Source of the DNA: Plakobranchus ocellatus | Taxonomy: Eukaryota; Mollusca; Gastropoda; Plakobranchidae | Direction of reading: 5' to 3' | Length of the DNA: 35,848 nucleotides | Assembly (NCBI GenBank): GCA_019648995.1 | Contig: BLXT01007780.1 | Coordinates: forward strand, 52,380-88,227 | In this document: piece after piece, positions 23,701 through 35,499 of the stretch | Layout of the letters: each line of letters begins with the position of its first letter | How positions within the stretch are numbered: position 1 is the stretch's first letter | Position numbers and translations under genes: made by a program | Notes under the pieces: model-generated | What the model was told of the DNA's origin: nothing | What the model saw: only the letters and a program-made list of their open reading frames with translations | Databases searched by the model: none

Positions 23701-26700
23701 CAAAGCTGAGAGGATAAATCAGGTAAAAGAAAATCAATTTTCTGATATTATCTTCTTGGTTGTTGAAACATTTAATCTAAAGTTTGGAAACAAATCTTTT
23801 TTTTTTTTTTAAGAAGGCTATTCATCTGAAGATTGACAACTTGATTTTGAAAAGAAAAAGACAGCCACTTGTGGGCATTGATGAATCTATATTTTAATAA
23901 CAACATTATTTGGAAGTTTAATTACACAACCTGTTTAAAATTAATAATTTCAAAATGAAATGTACTGATTTTTGGAAGAATCTTGAAGAAATTATCAAAC
24001 TGTTCTAAAATAAATTTGAAATGCATGCTCATCATCACATTAAACTTTAAGGTACTTGGATTCAGTGCAGCAATAAACTATGTGGCAAGTGGAGATACGT
24101 AGCAACTATTGAGGATCCAGTTTTAGTGCCGGCTCTTTGGGAATGCAAAATGAATTCCGGTGACCATTTATTTTTGTCATTTTGTCATGTGTTGTCCAAA
24201 TGCAAGAACTGTTATGATATAATGCTAAATCAAGCCAATGAAGAAGTCGTTGTTTCTGCCATTAATTATATTTGCAAAGTTAGGAGAGCTTTTCATTATA
24301 TTAACCAAAGGCCCCTCAGTTTCATTCAGAGCATTTAATTTATCACAGTCTGAGCTTGGCACACAGGATGATAAACAAACTTGACAAGTGGAATTCTCTG
24401 GCCATGTCGCACCTAGCTAAGCCTGACTGTGTTTGGCTCTTGTATTGCACATGTTTTAATTTTCTGTGTAAAATCCCTTAGTTTTCAGCCCTCTCGCAGA
24501 ATTTGCATCTTACCAAACAAAATTGCATTACATGTCACATTACAGTTCTCTCATAATGCAGAAAGTGATTTTGTATCTGAATAAAGAAAAGAACTGTACA
24601 TATTGGTGTAAAGCATTCGAAGCTTTTAAATTATTTTTCTGCCCAATGCTATTGGTTTCATTGTCTGCTTTATTTTGGTTCAGTTCATTTTTTTTTTAAA
24701 TAGAAAATGTTGCATTGTTTCGAGGTCTCAACATGCTTTTTATATGTAACTCATAATTTACAATTATCTTACAATTTTTTTCTTTCTATTTTATGATACA
24801 TATATATATATATATATATATATATGTATTTTTGATAAAACTTGTCTGAGCAAGTTTTATCAAACTATTAAGACAAGAAGCCTTTTCTAACTAATTATCC
24901 AAATTGTGTACATTTTGTACTTTTACCTGAAATACTTATGAAGAAAAAATTGTTTGTTTTTTATGTTGATAAATTGTACATTGAATTAGAGCGTAACGGG
25001 ATATTGAACTTCAAATTTAAAATATCAGTTGATTTGGTCATGTTTCAGACAAGGAACACAATTCATGTGACATCCCAGAAGTGAATTATGATGAAAGTGA
25101 ACACATTTGTACACCATTTACTATTGGCTCCCTTGTATGGGCCAAAATGGATGGCTATCCTTGGTAAATGTGACTTTTTGAGCAGTGTTTTTGGTTTATT
25201 TTTTTCATTTCTTCAAAGGTATATATTTTTTTTTTTTTGTAACTGACTGAAAATTTTTTATGTGCAATATCTGGGTGAGAATGCGAGACTTAAATTTTCT
25301 TCTTTTTTGGTGTATGGGTCTTAATTAAATAGTAATTAATTTTCAACTGTTATACTCTGTAGGGCTGAAAAATATCAGATTTCATCTAAGTGATATAGTG
25401 GCTTCATCTGGATGAGAGAAAGATATTAGAAGTCAAAATATTTGTGCCGTCATTTGATATTTGTTTCCATTGTAGGTGGCTGTGCTGGTGTTTGTGACAA
25501 GTATGATTCTTAATCTAGACTTTGAGTGGCTGGTATTTTGATATAGCTTTGTTACTTATAATATTCAATCAAATTTTAAAGCGGTTATAGCTAGTCATAC
25601 GTGGTAGTTTGACAGTGCTAGTATCATTTTTTTGTTTATGGCTAGAGAGTTTTTGAAGGTGCAAACACATTTTTACAGGAAGTTGTAAAATTGTTACCTG
25701 CAGATCAAATAAGCTTAAGAAACTTCTGGAGATGATTACATATAAGGGAGGGGGTAAATGAGAGTATTTGATTGATCAATATTTTGAGCTAACCTTGATT
25801 ACATGAGGTGATAACTTTTAGCCTTTACTAGTGTGGATTCTTTGTGTAATATTGACCTACTGATCTTGCATATTTACATATCTAGTATTTTCTGCAAGCT
25901 GTAGGTACTGAATATTAAAGAATGGTTGAGAGATAGATTGCTTATGTTTGTGAATTTGTAGATCTATAGAATCTTGGAAAGTCAGTATGCTATTCTGAAA
26001 TTGTTCTTCATTTAAATTTATACAATTTTCATTCAATTCTCGGCAGTGATTTCTGTTTATTGGTCTATTTAAAAGAACTGTTGGTCATAGGTGGTGTTCA
26101 GATAGGCCTATGATTGAATAGCACAAAGCCATTCATGACAGCTTTTTTTTTCCTAGGCTCATGGGATTCGCCAAATTATATTTTTTGTGATTACAAAAAA
26201 AATTTATCCTTTTTAATTGTCACATTCAAAATGTTCCAAATTCATATGTATATGGATAGTTTTGTTCCACCATTGCTTAAATGATTTTAGTTTCAGAAAA
26301 TTATTTCTATATATAAATATAATAGATACTCCGACTTTTCTTACAATGTGCTGCCAAACATTTTATAAGCTTAAAATGAGTCAATGAGTTCAAAATGTAT
26401 ACATGAATGAATTGTTTAGGATACAAGCCATGAACATTTTATACTACTATTAAATTTAAGTTCATTGTAACATTAGCAAATAATTTTTACCTTCCCTACT
26501 CTTGCTTACTTTGCTTACAAATATATAGGTGGCCTGGTATGATTGAACCTGATCCTGACTATGATACTTACTTTGAGCTTATCACTGAGAAAAGCATGGT
26601 TCCTGTGGGTTCAGACAAATCTCTTTTACTCTTGCTTTCCTTTTGTTTTGTGACAGGGTTATTCCTCTTCTTCTCGCTATTTTTTTTTTTTTTATTATCT

Positions 26701-29700
26701 TGTTTTTACATATTTTATGTTTCAGTGTGGGTTTGTTTGGAATTTTGAAGAAAGGAATTGGCCTTTATTTCTGTGTTCTTTTTGTTGCCTAGTAAGTGCA
26801 ATGGAGTCATTGAACATATAAGCATACCAAATTTAGCTTGAAGTATCTGTGAAATCCGGATAAGAGGTAAATTAAAATAATCATGACTTTAAATAGAAAG
26901 GCTTCACTTTATTTGATTCACAATACCAATCACTGAAGTGATATTATGTGCAGTAAAAACTTGCAGTTATTTATAAAGCCTCATCAAGTTTGATTTACAT
27001 TGAATTCTTGCTTTACCATTTAAAATGATATTTTGTTTTCTCAATTCATTTGGGTTTGAAAGTACTTTCTTCCATTAGCTCTATGAATCTTTGCCTATTG
27101 AATATCGAGCTGCTTATCAAATGTAACCATTCGTTGTTTTACGTTTACCAAAAAAAATGATTAAACGCAGGAGAAATATAACAATCATTTTTCGATTTGT
27201 AATTGGACTTTCACTAATGAAAGTTCATTTGAAACACGAGATACCTTTCGTCAACTACAGACCTGATGTTTCTGTTTTAACCAATAATCACTTGATAAAA
27301 CAATCTGTTTTCTTTGGGATATCAACATGTTTATATAATAAGTCATTTCTGCACTTTATTTTTGTCTATGAAGGTTTAATGGGGCTACCTGAAATATAAG
27401 GACACCATTTAATTGATGCTAAGATCAGTTTCAAATTTTGACAGAACCCAGGAATAGAAGGCGATGGAGAAGATCTATTTTTGAAAATCATTGTCTGTTG
27501 CTTTGTATCTTATTACATTGTAATTTTATGCATAGTTTTGTATATTCTCTCTCAAAATATCATTGCTTCCCTTTGATTCAGCAGTGATTTAAAAAAAATT
27601 TTCCTCTTATTTACCTTTTTGTTTTGTTTTTTTTTTAATATTGTGTTTGTTTTGCTTTTCTCTGTTTCTTTTTGTTTTTTGTTTTTAAATTAAGCTGGTT
27701 GGAACTTGGTCTTCAAAGTAAAAAAAATATCAACTTGAAAGTCGTCTGTAGAATGCAGTTCCATGATGAAATAATTTAGATGGCTCTCTCTGTCAGATTT
27801 ATAAAAAAAAAAATTAATCAAATTCATGTGCCAATACTTTTTTTTGTTTTATCTTTTCGCATGATATAAAAAACCATTGAAATATCATTTCATCTTTTCT
27901 ATCTAACATTTTTTTTTCATTTGTGAAAGCAAATTCGAAGTTTATATGAAACAGAATTTTAAATAAGAAGGTAATATATTGTTCTTAATCTGCAGCACTA
28001 ACTTGCCTAAATTTTTTTTCTTTTCAGTTCCAATACCATGTGACTTTCTTCGATGATCATGTCACACGAGCTTGGATCAGAACAAACTTTATCTTCCCTT
28101 ACAGCAAAGGTTATGAGCCAGCAAAGAAGGTGGTTCTGTGCATTGCAATCAATGCATTTTTTTTCTCTAATTTTAAATGCCCTTTTGCTAATGTTCATAC
28201 CTAAATTATGAAAACTACTCCCCTTGCCCACATCCGTCATTAAAGCTTTAAAAGCTGACATTTTAGGAAAAATGCAATGAATCACTGAAGAAAACTAAAC
28301 ATGGCTGAATGTCACAATATCTCACGACAGATAATTTTAAAAGGATTTTTTCATCACTGTAGGCAAACAAAATATTTTTTTAGAAAAATAATATATTGGC
28401 CGACTTTTGATTTGAGAAACTGGAAAATAACATCATCTGTGTGCATCTCTTGTAAAAGAGAGGAGTGGAGATTGGGTGGGGTGTGGAAAGGAGAGGGCAA
28501 ATGAGAAAAATCTTGCTGTAGGCCTATGGTTTTTTGACATTCTGCTGAAAATTTTTTTTTTTTAATTACACCTACTTATTCTCTTTCTTTTAGGTGTTGA
28601 AAGGGCGTAATTCTTACAGAAAAGAAATTGAGCAAGCCGTGGCAAATGCAGATAGAGCAATGGCTCTTAATTTGGTGGTAATTGATCAAGAATTTGCCTA
28701 AAAGTCTAAATTTGTCAGTATATAATTTAAATGCCACATAACTAAGGACTTTTAATAGTCCAATATATTTGCAAATAAAATAGTGGTCTTTTTAAAGATT
28801 TTTTTTTTCATTATTCCTAGACCTGCAATGCTGCGATCCAAATCTACAATACTGTTTATAAGTATTAAAAAAAAGTGGTTGTCTTAAAATCTAGGCATAG
28901 TTCAAGTCATGCTTTTGTCTCTCAATTTGCTCAAATGAATCACAAGTAAATTTTTCAGTATTTTAAATGCATTATGTGATGTTTGTTGTGGTCAAAATGG
29001 GATACATACAACTATATTAATTCTGGGCCAAAATATGCTGTTCAAAATAGGATAAAAAAATCTTTTTCCTCAGGCATGCTTGAAGTATTACATAATCCAC
29101 TCATTAGTACAGGTCTCAAAACCTTCATCGATTTCAAGTACATTTCAACACTCAAAGTAGCAATTAATATAGATATATTATATATATGTATATGCGAGAA
29201 CCAATCAAGTTCTTTTTTTTTCATTGTTCTCTTTTGTGCTATATTTTATTAAAAGTATCATTTTCTCTTTTATCTTATATGTTTTGTACTTTTGCTCTAC
29301 TTTTATTTACCCTGCATTTTAAGGAACGCATTAACACCTATGGATTTTCAAAAAGATATCGTAACAACAAAAAGTCAAAGTGGCGTATGAAAGGTATTTT
29401 TATTCAAAGTCTAAGTAAACATAATATAACATATTTATGTAAAAACAATAGTAGTTAGAATTAGTTCACTGAATAGACTTTCTTATGCATCCCTTAAATT
29501 TTAATCATCTTTTTTAACATGATAAATGATGCAATGAATACATTGACATGAAAATAACTATTGATATTACGTTGATATTAGACCATGTGGATGTATCAAA
29601 ATAAAAAGTTAAAGAGGAGAAAATTTCTCTTAAGCTCTTGCTTTCACCTTTTTCAGTCCTTTACACTAAGCTTCCAAAATATTATGCATCCAAGTAAACA

Positions 29701-32700
29701 TACTGTGAGAAAACTTTTTTTTCCTCTGTTTAGTGTTGAATTTAATAATAGATAAAAAAAAAAGTGTACAGGTAAATTTTTCTTCTTCTTTTTTAAAATT
29801 GTTCTGAGAGTTCATGCCACACTATTGAAGAGACCCAAAAAAGTCAACTGAAGGATTTGAGAAAGGATGAAAATATTAGAAACGTTTTTATTTTTAATAC
29901 AGTAGAAGACAAGAGTTGAAACAGTATGTAATGCTAATATGGGTGGAATGCAATGCATATTTTATTTTTTTATTTTTTATTTCCAAAACTCATTAAAAGT
30001 GATGTTTTTCTATAATGTACCAGATACACTTGTAATAAATTTGTGTATGATGAGATGCAGTATCTTTTTTACTAGAATACCAAGCAGTGCCCTCAAAAAA
30101 GTCCAAGAAGAAAGGGAAGAGAGAAACAAAAGACAATAATATTCGATGCAGCCAACTGGAGACTCGGCCCCTCAAGGACCATGACACTGATGATAGTCTT
30201 GATGACTTCTCAGATTTACTTGAAGGTTTTTATTTTGTATCCCTCTGATTTTCTGCTTATAAAAAATATACAATATTATTAAACGAAAATAATCCATTCT
30301 GATAATGGAGTTAAAGATAGTCTCTCTCTTTATTTGCCTCTGTGACATTTGCATGTTTGTAAAAGGTATAGCTTATTCCTTTTGACAAGCAATTACTTTT
30401 TCACTGACTGACATTAAGGCATCTCTGCTTGAACTATGAAAACAAAGTAAAGCAACAAGAAGTAATTATTATGATATACTTTTTTCCCTATTAATAGTAT
30501 TATTAGCATTTTCATTAATCAACTTTTGAGTCTGTGTTTGTACTTTTCTGTATTGATTCACTTTTCATCAATTGTCTAAGCATCCTTAAATTTATTTGCG
30601 ACTTATTTGTCAGGCATAAGGCCAAATATTTGAAAATTTGAATATATCCAAAAACAAATGGTTACAAATCGTTTATGCTTTAGAAATCCACTTAGAGTTT
30701 GTTTTTTTCCTTCAATGTCTCTGGCCACTTTCGTCTGTTTGGGTTTATACATCTATAAGACATAGGCCAACAAACAACTCATTTTGTATGACAGGTTACA
30801 TTTACAAAAACAATAGTGCTTTGTTTGGATATATCATCTAATTTCAACTGGGATTGTTAGAAGCATATTTCTATATTGAAACAATAATATACTAGTAAAG
30901 AGTTTTATAATAATTTTATCACCAGATTCAGAGTACATACCTGTGAAAACAAAGTCAAGAGGGTTGGACAATTGTAATAGTCTTGATGAAAGTACAGGTG
31001 GGATACTTTTCTCTCACCTTTTTGCCTTAGAAAAAAATTGTGTGTGTTGCTGTGCTTTTTTTGTCCTATGCACTTGTGCGAGCATCTCAACATTGACTAA
31101 AACCACCACTGATTTGTGTATGTATTATAATAAGGCTTGTTTTTAAAAGAGAAAGGAAAGATCAACACATTAATCAGGAAATACGAAAAATATTGTTTTA
31201 ATCAAAGCAATAATAATAATATTAATATAAGTAAATTATCCTCATTCATTCTGTATTCCCAATGTGGATAAAAAACACACTTTGAAATAAGCTTATATCT
31301 TACATGGTCTTTACATTTTCTTTTTTATCATGAATGACTTGATAAAAACGTGAGGTCTGAGACCAGTTCCCATAAGTTCCAGTAGCAATCAGAAACAAAT
31401 ATCCAAAATAATTTTTTTCTTAAATTATTTTGAAAAAATATCATTGCTAAGTTTCAATATTAGACAACACAAGAATTCATTTAACTTCCAAGGACCTCAT
31501 CATTTTGAACTTTACTAGATACAATTGACTCATCTTGATTGGTCTCAAGAGATATGCCTAGAGGTTTCTTGCATTTTTTTCATTTAGTGAGTATCTTTTT
31601 TTCAAAATTCTATTCAGAAACTCAAGATTCAAAAGTCAAGGAGGGCAGTTCAAGTGAAGATGAGTATAACAACCAAGCAAAAAGATCCAAGTTTGAGGAC
31701 AGCATTGGTGAAGCCAATGATTGCAAGTTACCAACAGAGACCAAGTTTGATCCTGATGTATTTACTATGGAAATAGATTCGGCCCCTATAAATCACCATC
31801 CCCATAATAACGATAACGATAAATTAAGGGAGATTCTTTGTGATACTGTTGAACGTCACACTGATATAAACAAAAGTGACAAGCAACACACTAGTAAAAA
31901 TAGTATGGCTGATATGTCCATTGATTACAGTCATTCCAAGGTTGTTTTTACAGAGAGCACTAACTTAGAGGATATCTCTTTGGGTGACATAGAAATAGCT
32001 CTCACTGATTATATGGATGCAAATGATAGCTGTGAAGAAATTACAAAGAAAAAGAAAAAAGGAAGAAAGCTTGGTTTGAAATCTAAAGCCTTGGGTACCA
32101 GTGGTAAAGAAGAGTGTAAAAAAGTTGGAGATGAGGAAGAGGAGAAGAATGATGCACATAAAATACAAAAAGATGATGATGAGATCAACATGAATTGTGA
32201 AAATGAAGCCAGTACAAAGGAGAACAAGAAGAAGAGCAGCAAACAAGAAAAGCCTGGGAGATGTGATGTTGCCTGTGTTGGTGGAAATAAGTATAGAGCA
32301 ATTGAAGGAGAATTAAAAATGGAAGAGATCCATGATATTGAAAAAATTAGTTCAAATCAATTTCATAGAAAAGGTTCATATCAAAATATGAAGAAAGAGC
32401 ATGCAAATCTAAGCAATAAGTCAGAGGCAAAAGATGAAAATGCTTCAAAAATGACTTGGAAATCCTTAAAGGACACAAAGGTGCCAACTGAAGCTGACAA
32501 GGAAAATATGTCGGGAGGATTGCCTTTGGAAAACAAAAAAGCAATAATGAGAAAAAACAAAACTAGGGAAACAAAGAAAACTAAGAGTGAAGGTGATTCA
32601 GACAAAGAGAACATTGAGCCATCAAAAGAGATAAATCAAACTAAGAAGGCAAACGATAAACTGAGATCGTGCAAGAAAGGGTTAAAAAGACAAGCTGCTT

Positions 32701-33536
32701 CAAGCAACAATTCAGTTATTCCTGCACTTAAAAAACAGGAAAAGCATGAAACAAAACAACCAAAACTGCCTACCAAGCTAGAGGTTCCTTATACTGATCA
32801 ATATGTTGAAACAAATCAAAATGGAAACAGCAAAAAAGAAGAAAGTGATGAAGAAAAGCAGAGCCAAATGAAAGTAAGCAAAAGGAAATGTAAGGCATTT
32901 AGTGCAATCGGCAAGGATTTAGGTAAAGATGAAGAACAGGAAAGAAAAGATAAAGTCAATAAAAAGAAATTGAAAAGTTTTGCTGCTCCAGTTAAAGTAT
33001 GTAAATCAATAGACAGAGAGGTCCCACAAATCAGCTCACCTAACAATGGAAGCAATAAAGATAAGACCAGCTTGAAAAGCAAAACGGCTGACTGTTCTTT
33101 GATTAATGATCAGCACATGGTGCCTGATGTGACAATGGGCATGGAATCAAATATAGACTCATACTTGGATATTGACACAGGCTATGATGAAAATGCAGGC
33201 ACTAAAAGCCTCAAGGTAAAGGAAATGGTGTCTGATATCAGAGACAATGCCAAGGATAGAATCAATGATAATAATATTTCTGTTGAGGAAGATGAAGATG
33301 TGCTTGACTTGGACATAGACATTCAAGACGATTTCAATGAACCAAAAAATTATGTCAATAGCAGTGAAGAAAGTGACTCTGCTGACATGGAGCAGTTGAA
33401 TCTTGAGTCTGTTCCTCATAAACAAAATGTCATAGTTGAAGAGATAAAAGATCTGCCTCCAATGTTTGGAAGATTTGCAGGCAGATGTGCTGAACACGGT
33501 TCAGATTCTGATCCTATGGAATTGATCGAAGATTGA
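15453..33536 (+). CDS. ZCWPW1: Zinc finger CW-type and PWWP domain protein 1 homologue, 17 coding exons
   Basis: A nuclear histone reader: in mammals ZCWPW1 binds H3K4me3 through its CW finger and H3K36me3 through PWWP at PRDM9-marked meiotic sites and aids double-strand-break repair. Exons: 15453-15483, 16862-16920, 18105-18198, 19604-19735, 20316-20460, 21191-21330, 22098-22265, 23416-23526, 24052-24159, 25049-25163, 26529-26604, 28028-28129, 28594-28677, 29324-29393, 30076-30225, 30926-30997, 31618-33536. Every junction keeps phase; the 3576 nt make 1191 codons plus stop (human 648 aa, recalled). CW is at about residues 294-340, PWWP at about 345-427, then a basic region with ERINTYGFSKRY (ERVNLFGFWSRF recalled in human) and a very long disordered tail. 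The start is the ATG in the first exon that fits phase; ATGs at 15292 and beyond would be short upstream frames. Weakest junctions: donors GTCACA (20461) and GTTTTT (30226). Confidence 0.92.
15523..15710. repeat. AGATCT/TCTAGA hexamer tracts
   Basis: Self-complementary AGATCTAGATCT runs occur at about 15525-15545 and 15661-15700. Further copies lie nearby (14568-14591, 15870-15891, 16157-16170), with weaker ones near 593-675. They cluster around the divergent promoter and the first ZCWPW1 intron. Such tracts are simple-sequence DNA; no function is assigned. Confidence 0.7.
19198..19214. repeat. (GA)n microsatellite
   Basis: Short GA run in ZCWPW1 intron 3. Confidence 0.8.
19604..19735 (+). 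CDS. ZCWPW1: ZCWPW1 exon 4: conserved N-terminal helix motif
   Basis: This exon encodes 44 residues including PKSLTDSEYDDIFKAVLQEA. A similar LTNAEFEEIVQIVLQ motif is recalled from the N-terminal half of mammalian ZCWPW1. If the alignment holds, this is the only conserved block outside CW, PWWP and the ERIN segment, and it may be a protein-binding helix. The acceptor is CACAG at 19603 and the donor GTATGG at 19736. Confidence 0.8.
19970..20240. repeat. 134-bp tandem duplication in ZCWPW1 intron 4
   Basis: Two copies lie about 134 bp apart: GGTTTATCTTTTTGTCTTTA starts at 19997 and again at 20131. The similarity runs through AGAACCTCTGAATTTGAATT and the TTGCAACATT block. A few substitutions separate the copies, so the event is recent but not brand new. 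Each copy carries a polypyrimidine-AG that resembles a splice acceptor. Confidence 0.8.
20678..20745. repeat. (TA)n microsatellite
   Basis: A near-perfect dinucleotide tract of about 68 bp after an A-run, within ZCWPW1 intron 5. It generates a spurious Ile-Tyr repeat reading frame. Confidence 0.95.
22510..22664 (+). CDS. ZCWPW1: Possible alternative terminal (premature-stop) exon of ZCWPW1
   Basis: Within intron 7, a T-rich tract ending in tagtccag is followed by an open frame in phase with exon 7. It encodes SCRGLLDPDIIGSTKSVLNK and a basic end YVAKIKK before TGA. No donor in the phase needed by exon 8 exists before the stop, while direct joining of exon 7 to exon 8 keeps the frame. If used, the product would end at about residue 307 without CW and PWWP. 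It may equally be a chance open frame. Confidence 0.3.
24052..24159 (+). CDS. ZCWPW1: ZCWPW1 exon 9: CW zinc finger core
   Basis: The exon encodes TWIQCSNKLCGKWRYVATIE followed by a segment containing LWECKMN. It holds three of the four zinc-binding cysteines (QC, LC, WEC) and the first cage tryptophan (TW). The fourth cysteine comes from the next exon (SCDIP). GKWR is the hallmark of the CW family. It begins after ttaag and ends before GTGACC, phase 1 on both sides. Confidence 0.93.
24799..24826. repeat. (TA)n microsatellite
   Basis: Short AT dinucleotide run in ZCWPW1 intron 9. Confidence 0.9.
25049..28129 (+). CDS. ZCWPW1: ZCWPW1 exons 10-12: end of CW finger and PWWP domain
   Basis: Exon 10 (25049-25163) gives SCDIPEV, the last zinc cysteine, then IGSLVWAKMDGYPW. 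Exon 11 (26529-26604) continues WPGMIEPDPDYDTYFELI, so the PWWP signature itself is split by a phase-2 intron inside the second tryptophan codon. Exon 12 (28028-28129) gives FQYHVTFFDDHVTRAWI and NFIFPYSKGYEP. The aromatic residues expected around the methyl-lysine pocket (the YPWW aromatics and TFF) are present. Exon 11 must end at 26604 (donor GTGGGT), because the reading frame runs on into intron sequence. Confidence 0.92.
28594..30997 (+). CDS. ZCWPW1: ZCWPW1 exons 13-16: post-PWWP helices and acidic linker
   Basis: Exon 13 (28594-28677) encodes LKGRNSYRKEIEQAVANADR, a likely helix. Exon 14 (29324-29393) encodes ERINTYGFSKRYRNNKKSKW. Exon 15 (30076-30225) is basic then acidic (PSKKSKKKGKRE, later SLDDFSDLLE). 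Exon 16 (30926-30997) encodes DSEYIPVKTKSRGLDN. Exons 13 and 14 align with the segment after PWWP in vertebrate ZCWPW1 as recalled. The exon 13 donor is ambiguous by one codon (GTG at 28675-28677 in or out). Confidence 0.85.
31618..33536 (+). CDS. ZCWPW1: ZCWPW1 terminal exon: 638-residue disordered Lys/Glu/Asp/Ser-rich tail
   Basis: A single 1919-nt exon that begins after attcag at 31617 and ends with TGA at 33534-33536. Sequence upstream of 31618 in this frame is T-rich intron. Composition is Lys, Glu, Asp, Ser and Asn with no predicted fold. Basic clusters (KKKKKGRKLGLKSK and others) look like nuclear localisation or DNA-contact patches and alternate with acidic runs (VEEDEDVLDLDIDIQDD). 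The extreme C-terminus, LPPMFGRFAG then acidic residues, is the most motif-like part. Human ZCWPW1 also ends in a disordered tail, but a much shorter one. Confidence 0.9.
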
Positions 33537-34642
33537 GCAAATTAAGTTGTACAGGATAAAAACTTTTGAGGCTTTGAATTTTCACAAGCGCTAAGTGTCT
33601 GGTAAATTCTTAGTTATGTTTTTGTCATATAGCTTTTCTTGCGATCACATTTCATTGAAAAAATTTGTTGTCTTTTTCTTGGTAGCCTACATTGCGATAT
33701 AGTTGCTGATTATAATTTCAGTCTCACAGATTACTATATTTGAATGAAACAGCAGTGGTGTTATTATTTTTTCATAAAACCATTGATATAAAATCATCGG
33801 ATAATTTTCAGGATCCTCAAACTTATTTATTTGTTTCCAGGAGTGCAGTTTTTTATCAAACCTTTGTACAGGGAAATATTTTATGTTATACCCTGTGGTG
33901 TTTGATTTTATTTGAATAAATTCTAAGTTGATGGTAGTATTCTTTTCCTATTTTCAACAAACAGGTATGCTAAATTTTTACACATGAAAAATTCAAACAT
34001 TGGAGCTCAATTTTTAATTCAATATCTTCTTTTTTTTTTTTCTAAATAAAATTAAAGGGAAGCAAAATGCATACCAACAAATGTATGATAAATTGACTTA
34101 AAATTCGCCACCATAGAGCTAATCTTGATACTTTTTTAAGAATATATAGAAATGTTTTTGTTTTGCTAGTCTTTGGCGCTGTACTTAAGCAAGATGTAAT
34201 TTAATCGCAATTGAAAATTTTATATCATATCACATGTGTGTTGACTAGTTGTGGACACTATTTAGATTAAATAAAACAGCTTTTGCCTCTGGATAAACAC
34301 TCTTTACTCTTTCTGAATGGGTTGGCAAATATAGCAATCGACTGATTTTTAAAATTGGGTTGTTTTAATACATGTAAAAAGTATGTTTTGTGTATAGGCA
34401 TATCATATCAGGCACAGTGAAAGAAGACGCTAAATATACATGATAAAGAACGTTTTGTACTTATTTTGTGTTGGATGGATATTCTTCTTCAGAAAAATCG
34501 TCATCATCAATACAATATGTAGATACGTTTGAACTTTGTTGTAATAGGTAAAAGATTCTCATAATTTTCCAAACTAAATTTGTATATCTGTTCCTAAGTT
34601 TGTCGTTTCCATTAATTGGAAAGTCTTGACAAAATGAGTGTA

Positions 34643-34645
<3 letters not shown>

Positions 34646-34673
<28 letters not shown>

Positions 34674-34675
34674 GG
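34646..34675. repeat. (TG)n followed by a G-rich run
   Basis: A GT dinucleotide run passes directly into an interrupted stretch of G, downstream of ZCWPW1. The G-run could form a G-quadruplex; this is not tested. Confidence 0.75.
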
Positions 34676-35473
34676 GTCTTACGCAATGTCTGTGGCGTTT
34701 CCGTTATAAATGAAAAATAATATCTTAGTTCAAGACCTATCACTTTAACTGTTTTCATGATTTACAATTAAGACATACATGATAATTGGATGGGTTTTTT
34801 TCTTATTTTTGTTGGATTGGTGTTCTTCACTTAAAAAATTTTGAGTAGCTTTTTTTTAAACTTTGCTCTGACATTGATAAATAACCGTTTGTCAACATCT
34901 TCCAAACTTAATGTAGATTTCTGTTTACAAACAGAGTCACTTCAGGTTTTTAAAGATTTGAATAAAACTAATTTCTTCTGCCATCTTTTTCTGCTCATTT
35001 TAATATTGTTATTGTGGTTGTTATTTTGGTAAAAAAAAAAAAAAAAGGCTTTCATGGCGTGAACAATTTAGAATGTTACGAAGACTCATCTTTGAATAGA
35101 AAATGTTTATTAAAATATTCTTACTTACAATATGCATACCTACTTAATACTATAGACAGCTACAAAAAAAATGTATTAAATTAAACTTTAAGTTATCAAA
35201 AAAAAAAAGACAGAAATGCTTAACTTTTATCTTTGGGATATTTGAAATTAAAAAAAAAAAAAACAATCAAAAATTGATAATTTTTTCCAACCTAGTGTCA
35301 ATAAATTAGAATTTTAATTCTATGAAGACGCAGGCCTAAGCAATAGAGACTTCTTGGGTTAAATTCATTATTTACAGAACTCTAACTCGCCAAATTACTA
35401 TCTCTATGAACCAAACATAGAGATCCTCAAATGTTAAAAAAGATTGTGGTTTGGTGGACTTACCTTGGGAAAG

Positions 35474-35499
35474 TATATATATATATATATATATATATA
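35474..35499. repeat. (TA)n microsatellite
   Basis: Short AT dinucleotide run in the 3' flank of ZCWPW1. Confidence 0.9.

Larger units (their letters stand above)
23527..31617 (+). other. ZCWPW1: ZCWPW1 introns 8-16
   Basis: Introns: 23527-24051, 24160-25048, 25164-26528, 26605-28027, 28130-28593, 28678-29323, 29394-30075, 30226-30925, 30998-31617. They are AT-rich and contain only short chance frames. No nested gene or complete mobile element was recognised. Confidence 0.8.

Noticed and set aside
26605..26748. Reading-frame continuation after the PWWP exon 11.
   Set aside because: Hydrophobic T-rich translation of intron; splicing at 26604 joins directly to the conserved YHVTFF exon.
31539..31617. 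Apparent start of the long frame ending at 33536 (MVSRDMPRGF...).
   Set aside because: This T-rich part is the end of intron 16; the acceptor at 31617 and phase with exon 16 show the exon starts at 31618.
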